Shown: one piece after another, positions 1 to 9,445 of the stretch
Layout of the letters: each line of letters starts with the position of its first letter
Numbering within the stretch: position 1 is the first letter of the stretch
Source of the DNA: Lacrimispora amygdalina
GTDB taxonomy: Bacteria > Bacillota > Clostridia > Lachnospirales > Lachnospiraceae
DNA: 64,000 nucleotides
Direction: 5' to 3'
Assembly (NCBI RefSeq): GCF_003432035.1
Contig: NZ_QOHO01000030.1
Coordinates: 1 to 64,000, forward strand
Notes under the pieces: generated by a model
What the model was told of the DNA's origin: nothing
Seen by the model: the letters and a program-made list of their open reading frames with translations, nothing else
Databases searched by the model: none
Made by a program: the position numbers and the translations under genes

Positions 1-17
1 TCATGAATAATTCGGGT

Positions 18-2615
18 TTAAGTATACAGTATAATTGGGCCCTCAATTCCGAAAGGCTCTATGACCAGGTATTGAGACAAACCATCCCTGATCTGTGTTC
101 CAAGAGTATTGGTCACTTCTACCCTCAGTAAGTGCTCCCCCTGTTCCACCATTCCGGTTAAATCAAATACATAGGGCGGGCACAATTTCACTCCGGCAGA
201 TTTGTTATTTACAAATACTTCCGCAATTTCGTAAACAGTCCCTAAATCCAGAAAAACCTCGCCTGGCGCTTCCTTAACGGTAAGAACCGTCTCATACGAT
301 ACAGTCCCGCATTTATCCCCATATCCGTCAATCGTATTTATTGTGACCGCTTCTCTAACTGGCAGCGTTTCTTTAAAATCCGGATAAGAGAAGCTGTCTG
401 CAAAGGAAATCTTCCACTCCGCCATCAATTGCTGCGGTTTTCCATGACATGCTGGTTTTACCGTTTCTCTGGCATTGGCAATAGGCTCTTCCGAAAAAAT
501 CCAGACACAGGATTCATAAGGAGCCAGTTTAAGCCGATAACCAGATTCATCCTTCTTCAACTTGTACAAAGTATTGGAAAATGCGTCATAGGAGTATGCA
601 TAAACAGCATCCGGGATCTCTATTATTGTATCAACAGTTCTTGACAAATGTTCATTAAAGAACATCCAGTTTTGTGTTCCCTGATCATAGTGGTAACAGA
701 CCAGCTCACGAAATGGGGATACGAGCCTTATATCTGCCAGATCTTTGCACATATCTGCCAAATCGCTGACAGCTCCTGTCAGGCAGACTCGTTTCAGCAT
801 GCGCCACTCTTCCTCTGGCAGTTCCCCTCCAAGCGTTCCTGACGGATAATCCTGAAGAAATATGACCCGTAATCCTGACTGGGCATATTCAGTCACTTTC
901 CTCATTACGCTTACAGGGACCACCTCGCCATAGGGAATAATTAAAGTCTTAAAAGATTCCTTATGAATTTTAAGCATATTATCTTCGACCACAGCGTTTA
1001 AAAGATAATCCGCGGATACAATATCACAGTCGATCTGATGTTCCAGAAGTTCTCTCACCGGTTTTTCCACCGGCATATAGTTCCCTGCCCATTCCTGCTC
1101 TGCCGGATATAAAACCGCGGCAGGAGCTTTGTGTATTCCATCTTGAAACAGATTCATAAGACGGTTTGCATAATCGCTGTAGACATTAAAATACCGAAAC
1201 TGAGGATTATGTCCCTGGGCATAAAAGTGAGGCGGGCAGTCCCAGTCTGGAAATTCTTTAGGACTGAACGCATGGGGCACCAGATAATTAATTCCCCGCA
1301 CAACCAGATGATCGGTAATCCATTTCATCAGCTTAAGCCCCTCATTCCAGCCATAAGCGCCGAATGCCTCACACATGGCCCGCCCATTTTTCGCCGGATC
1401 CAGATGGGCAGCGGAAGACCCCAGCTTTGCAAGGGCAAAATGATAAAACTCCCCGTCACAACCGCCTGTGGAAAAAGAATCATGATGATACGGCATACCC
1501 GGAACAATCTGGGTTCCGATCACATCAATTCCTGAAAAATCCTGTTCTGTCTGCCCCCGGAAGTAGTGGCCGGTTCCATATCCCAGTCTGGCATGAGCCC
1601 CGTTGTCTTCAATATTATGTCCCAGATAGCAGATTCCTCTGTCATGACACCATTTTGCCAGTACACCTGTAAAATTCTCATGATATAATCTTGTAATAAG
1701 ATTCATGTACTGATACCGGATTTCCCCTTCCAGACCCTGTCCCGGCACCCACAGCAGGGGAAGAAATTTCAGTTCAAAGGGGAGTTCCTCCTGAAGCCCC
1801 AGTCTCCATGGAAGGACCATATCCTGTCCTATACCCGCTAAAAAGCCTTTTTTATTTCCGAACCTTGGTTCATCTGAAAAAAATCCTGTAATTGTTTTCC
1901 CAAAATCGGCGTTATATTTTTCATAATGGGGTTCATAAACGGTATTGAGCAGAACCTCCGTAGCTTTGGCACACAACGGATTCAAATAATCAGCCGTCGT
2001 CTCCTCTCCTCCGTTTCTGGTATAAAATACAGTAAATATACTGAAATCACCCTCTGGAATATCAAGGGATATGATGCCGTCTTTTAATGTATCCGTTATA
2101 TCCACCAGTGTATGAACGGCGATCTCTTCTTTGCCTGCATTTCCATCAAGCACACGCCTTGCCATGTAAATTCCAATTACATGGCTGATATCTTTACTGA
2201 CCCCATCCCATGGCCGTCCTGCCAGATAACTGATGTTAATTCTTGCTCCCTTTAACGGGCCGGCTGTATCAAAACGGCGCATGTAAAGATACCATTTCCT
2301 GTGCTCCGGGTATTTTTCTTTTATGGCGCCGTTGGCATATCCTGTAGGGAAATGGGAATCATCAAGAATCCACACTTTCATATCACGTTTTCTGGCTTCA
2401 TCCAGTATGATATCTAAATCAGTCCACCATTTTTCTCCCAGAAAATCCGGGTGAGGCCTGGCCTCGATGCAAACTGCTTTCATTCCGCTTTCCTGTATTT
2501 TTTCCATATATTGGCGGAGCACAGCCTCTGTTTCCCCGTGCTGCCAGAAGAACGGATAAAAGCAGTTTTCAGTTTTTCCATCTAAAATTTCTTCTATTCT
2601 GCTGTACATAATCAC
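18..2615 (-). CDS. GH106-like glycosyl hydrolase with C-terminal GH2-type sugar-binding domain
   Basis: Large cytoplasmic protein of about 865 residues without a signal peptide. The N-terminal third has features typical of the family related to alpha-L-rhamnosidases of GH106: a PFFWQHGE segment near residue 21, EARPHPDF near 51 and WILDDSHFPTGYANG near 82-96. The last ~110 residues resemble the galactose-binding beta-sandwich of GH2 enzymes (VFLDLGTVYEIAEVFVNN). It probably cleaves a phosphorylated or small oligosaccharide imported by the PTS gene just upstream; the substrate is not visible. The start is a GTG at 2615 that overlaps the TGA of the PTS gene, or the ATG at 2609; GGGAG lies upstream of both. 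Translational coupling with the transporter is likely. Family assignment is good, specificity unknown. Confidence 0.8.
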   Translation of the reverse strand: MIMYSRIEEILDGKTENCFYPFFWQHGETEAVLRQYMEKIQESGMKAVCIEARPHPDFLGEKWWTDLDIILDEARKRDMKVWILDDSHFPTGYANGAIKEKYPEHRKWYLYMRRFDTAGPLKGARINISYLAGRPWDGVSKDISHVIGIYMARRVLDGNAGKEEIAVHTLVDITDTLKDGIISLDIPEGDFSIFTVFYTRNGGEETTADYLNPLCAKATEVLLNTVYEPHYEKYNADFGKTITGFFSDEPRFGNKKGFLAGIGQDMVLPWRLGLQEELPFELKFLPLLWVPGQGLEGEIRYQYMNLITRLYHENFTGVLAKWCHDRGICYLGHNIEDNGAHARLGYGTGHYFRGQTEQDFSGIDVIGTQIVPGMPYHHDSFSTGGCDGEFYHFALAKLGSSAAHLDPAKNGRAMCEAFGAYGWNEGLKLMKWITDHLVVRGINYLVPHAFSPKEFPDWDCPPHFYAQGHNPQFRYFNVYSDYANRLMNLFQDGIHKAPAAVLYPAEQEWAGNYMPVEKPVRELLEHQIDCDIVSADYLLNAVVEDNMLKIHKESFKTLIIPYGEVVPVSVMRKVTEYAQSGLRVIFLQDYPSGTLGGELPEEEWRMLKRVCLTGAVSDLADMCKDLADIRLVSPFRELVCYHYDQGTQNWMFFNEHLSRTVDTIIEIPDAVYAYSYDAFSNTLYKLKKDESGYRLKLAPYESCVWIFSEEPIANARETVKPACHGKPQQLMAEWKISFADSFSYPDFKETLPVREAVTINTIDGYGDKCGTVSYETVLTVKEAPGEVFLDLGTVYEIAEVFVNNKSAGVKLCPPYVFDLTGMVEQGEHLLRVEVTNTLGTQIRDGLSQYLVIEPFGIEGPIILYT

Positions 2616-4018
2616 TTACTCCCATCCGCTTTATTCGTATCCTCTCCAGCCAGTATAAATGCAAGAACTGCTGATATTACAAAAGATATGGCTGCGCATA
2701 CGGCAAAACCGTAAAAGCTGATATCCAGACCTTTCGGATTGATCATTGCCGGAAAACGAAAGATTCCATCCCCAATGAATGAATACATTCTGCCTCCAAG
2801 TCCTGCCATAATTCCGCCTCCAACGCCTCCTCCCACAAAAGCTGCAATAAATAATTTAAAATTGGGAAGAGCAATGGAATAAATGGTGGGTTCCGTAATA
2901 CCGAATAAGCAGGATACCAGATTTCCAAACCCCAGGGATTTCTTCTCCTTATCCTTTGTCCTTAACGCATATCCCAGGGAAACACCGGCTAATGCCCAGA
3001 CGGTAAGTCCTAATACGGCATTGACCGGATCACTGCCCAGCGTAAATAAATTGTTCATTAACACCGGTATAAAAGCAGAATGTAATCCCAAAAGAACGAT
3101 GAGCTGCCAGAATGCGCCGAAAAGTACTCCTCCAAGAACCGGGACATGATTAAATATGAACATTACTCCGGCACTTAAGCAATTGGATACATAGGTCATA
3201 ACCGGTCCGATTACCAGATAGGACAGCGGCACAGTTATCATGAGAACAATCGTCGGCACAAAAAACAGCTGGAGCATCTGGGGAACAACTTTTTTCGCAC
3301 CTTTCTCAATTTTCGAGGCAACCCAGGAAGCCGCCACAACTGGAAGGAGGCTTCCGCTATAATTAATCAGAGTAACCGGTATCTTTAAGAAAGTAAGCGC
3401 CGTGCCTGCTGTCTGGGCTGCCAGGATATCCGGATAAATCAGGGAGGCACCGATAATTGCAGTGATAAACTGATTGCATCCAAATACCTTTCCCGCATTA
3501 AAACCTATAATAACCGGCAAAAAATACATGATGGAATTGGCAGCTGCATATAAAATCAGATAAGTACCGTCTGCTGCCTCAAGAACTTTGGCCGTTGTCA
3601 GGACTGCAAGCAGACCCTTAATCATACCGGAGGCGACCATGACTCCGATCATGGGCATAATACACCCGCTGATAATTTTAAAGATCCGGTCAAACAGATT
3701 GCCTTCCTTTAAAAGTTTCATATCAGGCTTTTCTTCGCCCTCAGTGATTCCTGCCTCTTTTCTTACATCTGTAATAACTGCATTTACATGAGTACCAATA
3801 ATGATCTGATACTGGCCCCCCTGCCGGACCACTCCCTTTACATCCTTAATTGCTTTTATTTCATCTGTTTTTGCAGCATTCTCATCTTTTAAAACAAATC
3901 GCAGCCGGGTCATGCAATTGGTAACACTGATAATATTATCCCTGCCCCCAACCAATCCGACAAGATCTGATGCCAACTGTGTATAGCTGTTATTTCCCAT
4001 TTTCATCTTCTCCTTCAT
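2612..4018 (-). CDS. PTS beta-glucoside-type EIIBC component
   Basis: Membrane sugar permease of the glucose/beta-glucoside PTS superfamily, IIB then IIC. The IIB phosphorylation cysteine is in the segment VTNCMTRLRF (about residue 35), and the IIC domain carries the GITEP signature followed by hydrophobic segments. There is no IIA domain, unlike the EIIBCA protein at 38938-40845, so a IIA must come from elsewhere in the genome. An AAGGAG lies inside the first codons of the longest frame, so the real start is probably the ATG at 4000 (9-nt spacing, 462 aa). It is co-transcribed with the downstream glycosidase (4-nt GTGA overlap) and faces a divergent AraC regulator. The sugar is unknown. Confidence 0.88.
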   Translation of the reverse strand: MKEKMKMGNNSYTQLASDLVGLVGGRDNIISVTNCMTRLRFVLKDENAAKTDEIKAIKDVKGVVRQGGQYQIIIGTHVNAVITDVRKEAGITEGEEKPDMKLLKEGNLFDRIFKIISGCIMPMIGVMVASGMIKGLLAVLTTAKVLEAADGTYLILYAAANSIMYFLPVIIGFNAGKVFGCNQFITAIIGASLIYPDILAAQTAGTALTFLKIPVTLINYSGSLLPVVAASWVASKIEKGAKKVVPQMLQLFFVPTIVLMITVPLSYLVIGPVMTYVSNCLSAGVMFIFNHVPVLGGVLFGAFWQLIVLLGLHSAFIPVLMNNLFTLGSDPVNAVLGLTVWALAGVSLGYALRTKDKEKKSLGFGNLVSCLFGITEPTIYSIALPNFKLFIAAFVGGGVGGGIMAGLGGRMYSFIGDGIFRFPAMINPKGLDISFYGFAVCAAISFVISAVLAFILAGEDTNKADGSK

Positions 4019-4102
4019 TCTCTAAAATAGTGTCTGGGTACTTTGTATTTTTATACTACCATACGTGAATGCTTATAATAATAACGAAATCACATCTGTT
4101 TA

Positions 4103-4131
4103 TTGACCAAACTAACGATGGAGCATATACT
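4103..4131 (+). promoter_or_regulatory. Sigma-A promoter of the araC-type gene
   Basis: TTGACC (4103-4108), 17-bp spacer, TATACT (4126-4131), about 50 bp upstream of the regulator's start. The opposite strand of this 160-bp divergent region shows no good -35 for the PTS operon, which fits activation by the AraC protein (inference). Confidence 0.65.
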
Positions 4132-4181
4132 TGTCCTATAGACACTGACATACCATTTATTCTTCCTTAAAGGAGCATCAC

Positions 4182-5195
4182 ATGGATTTAAACAGCCTAG
4201 ACCTGACACTTCGCAGCTTAAGTACAAGCGAGAAAAAATATAAAAACGGATACATTCCGGATTTTTGGGATTACATGCCAAAAATCAAAATCGGCGGGGA
4301 GACCGTCAATTGCATTTACTTTGAAGAAAAACATAATATGATGGAAAAACACAGTGTTTTATCTGGCTGGCAATCTACTTCACTTGATATCAGCATAAAA
4401 AAAAATTCACGGTTTATTCCGGTACCTGTACATGTTCACGACTATGTTGAGATTAACTACGTCTATTCCGGTATCTGCCTGCAGACCATCAAAAACACAG
4501 ATATCATTTTAAAGAAAGGACAGGTGCTGATCATTGAACCATATGTTCCTCACTCCATAAAAGAAACGGGTGAAGATGATATTATGATCAGTTTCATGGT
4601 ATCAAAAAAATATCTTCGGGAGAATCTCTTGAATCATTTTTCCACAGACAGTATCTTATCTCACTTTTTTATCAATGCCATGAACGAAAAAAGCCATGAA
4701 AACAAATACTTGTTTTTTCAATCAGAAAACAGCAGAAGAACACAATTATTTACCCAGGAACTTCTGTGCGAGTGCTTTGATCCTTCCGTAAACTCCACGG
4801 ATTTTATAAAGAATCTGTTCAGTTTAATGATTGCCGAGCTTATCAATGTATATAAAAACCAACTGGTCCGGGAGGAAAGCGAATCCAGTACGCCTTCTAT
4901 TCTTAGCATAATCCGGTTTATTGAAACAAATTTTAAAAGCTGTACGTTAAATTCAGTCGCCGCATTTTTTCATCTCAGCCCCAATTACCTCACTTATCTT
5001 ATCAAGAAACATACTGGTATGACCTACAAACAGCTGGTACAGTCGCAGAAATTAAAATACGCAGCTAAATTTTTGAGAAATACTAATATGTCAGTTACAG
5101 AAATTGCAAATGAAGCCGGTTATGAAAATATCAGCTTTTTCTATCAGAAGTTTCAGGAACACTACGGCTGCAGTCCAAAAGAATACCGGTCATGA
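4182..5195 (+). CDS. AraC-family transcriptional regulator with cupin sensor domain
   Basis: 337 residues. An N-terminal cupin-like ligand domain (about 75-140; VHVHDYVEINYVYSG and a PYVPHSI turn) precedes a C-terminal double helix-turn-helix (about 235-337; NSVAAFFHLSPNYLTYLIKK and VTEIANEAGYENISFFYQKF). AAAGGAG sits about 8 nt before the ATG. It is divergent from the EIIBC/glycosidase operon and by position most likely activates it in response to the transported sugar or its phosphate. Such regulators of carbohydrate operons are common in Lachnospiraceae; the ligand cannot be read from the sequence. Confidence 0.88.
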   Translation: MDLNSLDLTLRSLSTSEKKYKNGYIPDFWDYMPKIKIGGETVNCIYFEEKHNMMEKHSVLSGWQSTSLDISIKKNSRFIPVPVHVHDYVEINYVYSGICLQTIKNTDIILKKGQVLIIEPYVPHSIKETGEDDIMISFMVSKKYLRENLLNHFSTDSILSHFFINAMNEKSHENKYLFFQSENSRRTQLFTQELLCECFDPSVNSTDFIKNLFSLMIAELINVYKNQLVREESESSTPSILSIIRFIETNFKSCTLNSVAAFFHLSPNYLTYLIKKHTGMTYKQLVQSQKLKYAAKFLRNTNMSVTEIANEAGYENISFFYQKFQEHYGCSPKEYRS

Positions 5196-5233
5196 ATAAA
5201 ACCACAAGTCTCATAAAAAAACATCACCCGCAA

Positions 5234-5268
5234 ACAGAAGTTTACCTATTAATACAGGAAACTTCTGT
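5234..5268. terminator. Putative bidirectional terminator between araC gene and chbG
   Basis: Perfect 10-bp stem ACAGAAGTTT / AAACTTCTGT with a 15-nt loop between two convergent genes. An A/T-rich stretch follows on both sides (ATTTTTAATT to the right, a T7 run on the minus strand about 14 nt past the stem). T-tract placement is not ideal. Confidence 0.5.
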
Positions 5269-5296
5269 CTGCAGATGATCATTTTTAATTCCTTCT

Positions 5297-6100
5297 TTAC
5301 TTATATATAGCCGTAAAATCCACCAGCTCCACATCATGATCCTTCATCCACTGTTTTACAGCAGGATTGCAGGCTGTCTCTAAATCCCTGCATCTGGCTG
5401 TCGTCAGGGAAGAATGATCCAGAATATAGGCATCCACATATCCCGGGTGAAGATGAATGATGTTAAATTCATAGGAACTTGAAAGAATCCCAAACCGGTC
5501 TTCCAAAAAATCCCGGGGCGTACATCCTCTGTTTAAAATCTCCATAGCCATAGGATTGCCTGTCATGATCTCATGAACCGGATACCACCGGTCTGTCTCC
5601 ACCTCTGGTTCTGTCATACAATGAATCTGAAACTCTTCGGCTGCCTGATGGAATGCTTCGCAGATATTTTTATTAATCACGGAATGTCCCTCAAAATGAT
5701 TGGGAAGATGTCCGGTCAGTTCCTGAAACCGCTTTATCTGGGCGGCCGTTTCCCTATAGCAGTCCTCTGCCGTAACCACGATATCACCCAGACATTTCTG
5801 GTCCGACTCTTCCTCCCTTTTCCACTTGTAGGAGCGGTAAAGCTCCCCGTTTTTATCAACAAGAGATGGGATGAAATCCGGATTGCACACAGGCTTTCCC
5901 TGTACAAAATTGGTATGGAGAACCAGGTTTGCCTCCGGCACCTCCTTTTTTGCAAGGTTCACCCCGTGAGGAGCCGCTTCCATATTGCTCATAAGAGAGA
6001 GTACCGTTACGATTCCCTCCCTGTAAGCATTCACTGCTCCATAGTTATAACCTTCGCTGAAGCCGAAATCATCGGCTGATACAATCAGTTTTTTACTCAT
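5297..6100 (-). CDS. chbG: ChbG/YdjC-family carbohydrate deacetylase
   Basis: 267-residue protein of the YdjC/ChbG family, cytoplasmic metal-dependent deacetylases that remove acetyl groups from chito-oligosaccharides or related 6-phosphates. Seen: SADDFG near the N-terminus (metal Asp pair), VLHTNFVQGKPV with a conserved His near residue 62, and NHFEGHSVIN near 135. Its start overlaps the end of the nagA-like gene by 8 bp, with GGGAGGAG before the ATG, so it is the last gene of the amino-sugar PTS operon. Family membership is secure; the exact acetylated substrate is inferred from the neighbours. Confidence 0.85.
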   Translation of the reverse strand: MSKKLIVSADDFGFSEGYNYGAVNAYREGIVTVLSLMSNMEAAPHGVNLAKKEVPEANLVLHTNFVQGKPVCNPDFIPSLVDKNGELYRSYKWKREEESDQKCLGDIVVTAEDCYRETAAQIKRFQELTGHLPNHFEGHSVINKNICEAFHQAAEEFQIHCMTEPEVETDRWYPVHEIMTGNPMAMEILNRGCTPRDFLEDRFGILSSSYEFNIIHLHPGYVDAYILDHSSLTTARCRDLETACNPAVKQWMKDHDVELVDFTAIYK

Positions 6101-7283
6101 GCAGTATCTCCTCCCGTCCCCATTCCTTTAAGAAATCCGGATTAAAAACAGGCCCTTCATCCATATCGTATACCTTTCTGCCTGAAACAAAAGTTGCCGC
6201 AGCCCGGTAATCATCGGTTATGACTGTAAAATCAGCATCTTTTCCTGCTTTTATGGAACCCTTTATTTGATCAAATCCATACTTTCTGCAGGGATTTAAG
6301 GAAAACATGGGCCATACGGTTTCCATGGGCATTCCCAGCTTTTCTGTCAGCACACTTACGCCGTAGAGAACAGGCTGGCTGGAACCCATCAAACGCCCGG
6401 TATCTGTTAACACAAACCCGTCTTTTGATACATTGATTGTCATTCCCTGTTCCAATCCACGATAGCTGCCTTCCGGAGCGCCGGAAAACGGCGTACAGTC
6501 AGATATCATCATGAAATGTTCCGTTTTCTTAATCCTGAAATAAATCTGAAGCATCTCCGGACAAATGTGCATTCCGTCACAGATTACCTCACTGGCTGCC
6601 TCATCATTAAGAAGCGCTGCTCCCAGCCCGCCCACATCCCTGTGATGCATGCCGGTCATAACATTTCCTGTATGAGTCGAAACGGAAAATCCCTTTTTAT
6701 ACGCCTTTTTTGCTTCTTCGTAATTGGAGTCACTATGGGCCAGGGCAAGGGTAATTCCTTCCGACAGAAAATATTCAATCACCGGATCGATTCCAGGAAT
6801 CTCCGGTGCCAGGGCCACCAGCTTTAAAAGTCCCTTTCCATCAGAGACCATCTGCCTGGCAGTATCCATGGATACCTCCGGCCAGCCTGTCTTAATTCCC
6901 TTTTCTCCCGTGCGGTTTAACCACGGTCCTTCACTGTGTATCCCCAGTATTTGTGCCCCTTTTAGATTCTCTGCCGCCGCATCCGCGACAGCAGAGATCA
7001 TGGTCAGTCCGGCGGTGGGGAAAACACCGGTAATACCCTGGGATGCGCAGCCCTTTAAATACCCGGCTACTGATTCCTTTGTTCCTTTATCCATCAGTCC
7101 GTAACCGCAGGTTCCGTGATTATGGGTATCAAAAATACCCGGAATAATCCTCATGTTTTCATAATCAATCACGTCATCTGCCCCGGTCCTGGTCAAAAAT
7201 TCTTTTATTTTTCCGTCCTCAATTACAAGGAACCCATCCTTTAAGCCATCCTCCATATAGATTCGTTTTGATTTAATTATCAT
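6093..7283 (-). CDS. nagA: N-acetylglucosamine-6-phosphate deacetylase (NagA-like, variant motifs)
   Basis: 396 residues, amidohydrolase superfamily. NagA hydrolyses GlcNAc-6-P to GlcN-6-P and acetate. Seen: DTHNHG (52-57), metal Glu in HSEGPW (E117), His in LAHSDSN (H183) and STHTGNVM (H204), and catalytic Asp in MISDCT (D262). Several of these depart from the usual HLEGPF, AHT and THLYNAM forms, so the substrate could be another N-acetylhexosamine phosphate such as GalNAc-6-P. It follows the IID gene by 17 bp in the mannose-family PTS operon. No GlcN-6-P deaminase or tagatose-pathway gene is in the window, so the next step must be encoded elsewhere. Confidence 0.85.
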   Translation of the reverse strand: MIIKSKRIYMEDGLKDGFLVIEDGKIKEFLTRTGADDVIDYENMRIIPGIFDTHNHGTCGYGLMDKGTKESVAGYLKGCASQGITGVFPTAGLTMISAVADAAAENLKGAQILGIHSEGPWLNRTGEKGIKTGWPEVSMDTARQMVSDGKGLLKLVALAPEIPGIDPVIEYFLSEGITLALAHSDSNYEEAKKAYKKGFSVSTHTGNVMTGMHHRDVGGLGAALLNDEAASEVICDGMHICPEMLQIYFRIKKTEHFMMISDCTPFSGAPEGSYRGLEQGMTINVSKDGFVLTDTGRLMGSSQPVLYGVSVLTEKLGMPMETVWPMFSLNPCRKYGFDQIKGSIKAGKDADFTVITDDYRAAATFVSGRKVYDMDEGPVFNPDFLKEWGREEILHE

Positions 7284-7300
7284 TGGCTGTCCTTTCCAGA

Positions 7301-8119
7301 TTAGAATATCCCAATAAAAGCTCCGATAAAGGCAATGGCGAAGATTCCAACGATCAACTGCACCGGCCGTCTTCCCTTTTTTATGAGACTCATCAAAAAC
7401 AGCACCAGAATAATGCTTAAAATACCTGGGAAGATGGAGTTTAACACATCTGCCACCACCACGGAAGTCTGACCCATGTGAATCGTCCAGTTAAGGGGAA
7501 CATTGACAATTCCCGCTGTCATGGCGCCAACCATCATCACCCCTAAAATAGAAGCTGATTTTCTAAGAGCCGGCATTAATCCGGAACTGAAAACCTGGTC
7601 AATAAACGAGGTTCCATAGATATATCCGAATTTCACACAGAAATATTTTAATACAGACTGTGTTACGCCATAAAGCAGAATAAAAATCGGAACTCCCAGA
7701 AAATTTCCCTGTGAACAAAGCCCGATGGCAACTCCGGCAGCAATGATTCTCAGGCAGTTAAAGAACAGGGAATCAAACATACCGGCGGTTGGGCCCATCA
7801 AAGCTGCCTTGATGCTTTCAATGGTTTTTCCATCAACGGAATTCTTCTCTTTATGCTCTTTTTCCATGGCATAGGATAATCCGGCTATGAAAGAGAAAGG
7901 AACTGCGTGTGTGTTAAAAAAGTTCTGATGCCGTGAATAAGCTTCTTTTTTTCCTTCCGGATCGTCCTTATAAACCTCTTCAATGGCAGGCTGCATGGTA
8001 GTCGTAAAGCCATTGGCCTCCATTTTGGTCATATTAAAAGACAGGAAGGTTAAGTGTGAACGGATAAACATGGATTTTAATACTTTCTTTTCTGCATTGT
8101 CCAATAATCTCTTTTCCAT
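7301..8119 (-). CDS. PTS mannose/fructose/sorbose-family IID component
   Basis: 272 residues. IID subunit of a mannose-family PTS permease, which with IIC forms the membrane channel. The N-terminus has the IID pattern (SHLTFLSFNMTKMEANGF), then MGPTAGMFDSLFFN, with hydrophobic C-terminal segments. Its ATG overlaps the IIC stop by one base. Position next to NagA and ChbG homologues points to an N-acetylated amino sugar as substrate, as in Aga/Gam or N-acetylglucosamine systems (inference). Confidence 0.92.
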   Translation of the reverse strand: MEKRLLDNAEKKVLKSMFIRSHLTFLSFNMTKMEANGFTTTMQPAIEEVYKDDPEGKKEAYSRHQNFFNTHAVPFSFIAGLSYAMEKEHKEKNSVDGKTIESIKAALMGPTAGMFDSLFFNCLRIIAAGVAIGLCSQGNFLGVPIFILLYGVTQSVLKYFCVKFGYIYGTSFIDQVFSSGLMPALRKSASILGVMMVGAMTAGIVNVPLNWTIHMGQTSVVVADVLNSIFPGILSIILVLFLMSLIKKGRRPVQLIVGIFAIAFIGAFIGIF

Positions 8120-8925
8120 TAGAAGAAATCCTCCTCTTCCTCAGACGGCTTCTGCTCGGCAGCCACCCTCATATTTTTCATATCGATCAGCTGCTTTTCA
8201 TAGAAGAACATGGTGATTGCGATAGCAGCGCCGATAATTGCAATTGATAAGGAATCCATCTTTAAAATCTTCGCCATAATATATCCTACAAAGAAGAAGC
8301 TGGCTACCTCTTTTGACCAGATCATGGAAATCAGTATTGCAAATCCCACTGCAACCATCATACTGGAGGCAGCTGTAAGGCCTGTCATAAAGAATGCAGG
8401 AAGTGCATTTAAAGCCTGGTTTAAGCCGGTTACTCCATAAGCAATGCCAAGGAATATGATAATGACATTGGGCAGAGGATAAATAAGACCGGAAAATACA
8501 AGGTTCTGAGCAAGAAAGCTGCCTGGTTTCCCGGATACTGCTAATCTTTCCCAATAAGGGGCCAATGCGGAACTGACCGATAAGAAAATACTTGATAAGG
8601 AAGCCATAACAGTTCCGATTGGAAGGGCTATGGCAAGACCGGTTTCCACATCAGAGCCGGTTAATACGGTATAGCACACGGCGACAATACTGGCTGAAAG
8701 CGCATCTGCCGGAACAGAACCTCCTATAGCTGAAATCCCCATAAATATAGACTCTAAGGACGCCCCCATGATAATGCCGGTATGAAAATCACCCAGTAAA
8801 AGACCCAGAATCGGAGCGACTACAATGGGACGGTTTAAACACTGCCATGATAAAATATAAGGATCCATGACATAAAAAAACCAATATGTAAGAGTACCAA
8901 TCAATGCAACTGACATAATAGACAT
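8119..8925 (-). CDS. PTS mannose/fructose/sorbose-family IIC component
   Basis: 268-residue polytopic protein, IIC subunit of the same permease. Hydrophobic throughout, with the family stretch DPYILSWQCLNRPIVVAP near the N-terminus, GLLLGDFHTGIIMGASLE and GGSVPADALSAS. It ends in an acidic tail (PSEEEEDFF) that resembles the tail of the IIA protein (IPEEEDFF), an odd shared feature of two subunits of one complex. RBS AAGGAGGG before the ATG; 13 bp after IIB. Confidence 0.92.
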   Translation of the reverse strand: MSIMSVALIGTLTYWFFYVMDPYILSWQCLNRPIVVAPILGLLLGDFHTGIIMGASLESIFMGISAIGGSVPADALSASIVAVCYTVLTGSDVETGLAIALPIGTVMASLSSIFLSVSSALAPYWERLAVSGKPGSFLAQNLVFSGLIYPLPNVIIIFLGIAYGVTGLNQALNALPAFFMTGLTAASSMMVAVGFAILISMIWSKEVASFFFVGYIMAKILKMDSLSIAIIGAAIAITMFFYEKQLIDMKNMRVAAEQKPSEEEEDFF

Positions 8926-8938
8926 AATGCTTCCCTCC

Positions 8939-9430
8939 TTAACTCAATACTTTTAATAGATCTTCCGGAGTGTCATCCGGAACTGTCTGATAATTACATT
9001 TGATACCGGTTTCCACCACCTTCTTTAATTCCATCATTTCATTTTCATAGGCGTATAGATTTTTTCGGTAGGTTTTCCTTGGCTCCCCATCAGTCTTCGG
9101 TGCAACTCTCCCGTAATTTCCAACATTCACAAGCGGAATGCCAGAAACCTGTGTCACCACTTTAAGCAGTGAAGAAGGATTGCTGACAATTACAAGAATC
9201 TTATGATCTGCTGCCTTGGGATTTTTTAAAAGTTCAATCGCCGCGTCCACATCCTTAATTGCAGTTTTTGCTGTTGGTGGAGCCGCCATCATTAAGGATT
9301 TTTGAATCAGGGGATTTGCTGCCGCCTCATCATCAGCCACAACAATCCGGTCCACTCCCGTATGCTGGGACCACTTAATTGCCACCTGCCCATGAATCAG
9401 TCTTTCATCCAGTCTTATCATTACGATCAT
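8939..9430 (-). CDS. PTS mannose/fructose/sorbose-family IIB component
   Basis: 163 residues. Cytoplasmic phosphotransfer subunit that passes phosphate from IIA to the incoming sugar. The phosphorylated His is in DERLIHGQV (H13), the hallmark of this IIB class. GAAGGAG precedes the start. Part of the five-component amino-sugar operon running IIA-IIB-IIC-IID-nagA-chbG. Confidence 0.93.
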   Translation of the reverse strand: MIVMIRLDERLIHGQVAIKWSQHTGVDRIVVADDEAAANPLIQKSLMMAAPPTAKTAIKDVDAAIELLKNPKAADHKILVIVSNPSSLLKVVTQVSGIPLVNVGNYGRVAPKTDGEPRKTYRKNLYAYENEMMELKKVVETGIKCNYQTVPDDTPEDLLKVLS

Positions 9431-9445
9431 AGTTTCACGCTCCTT

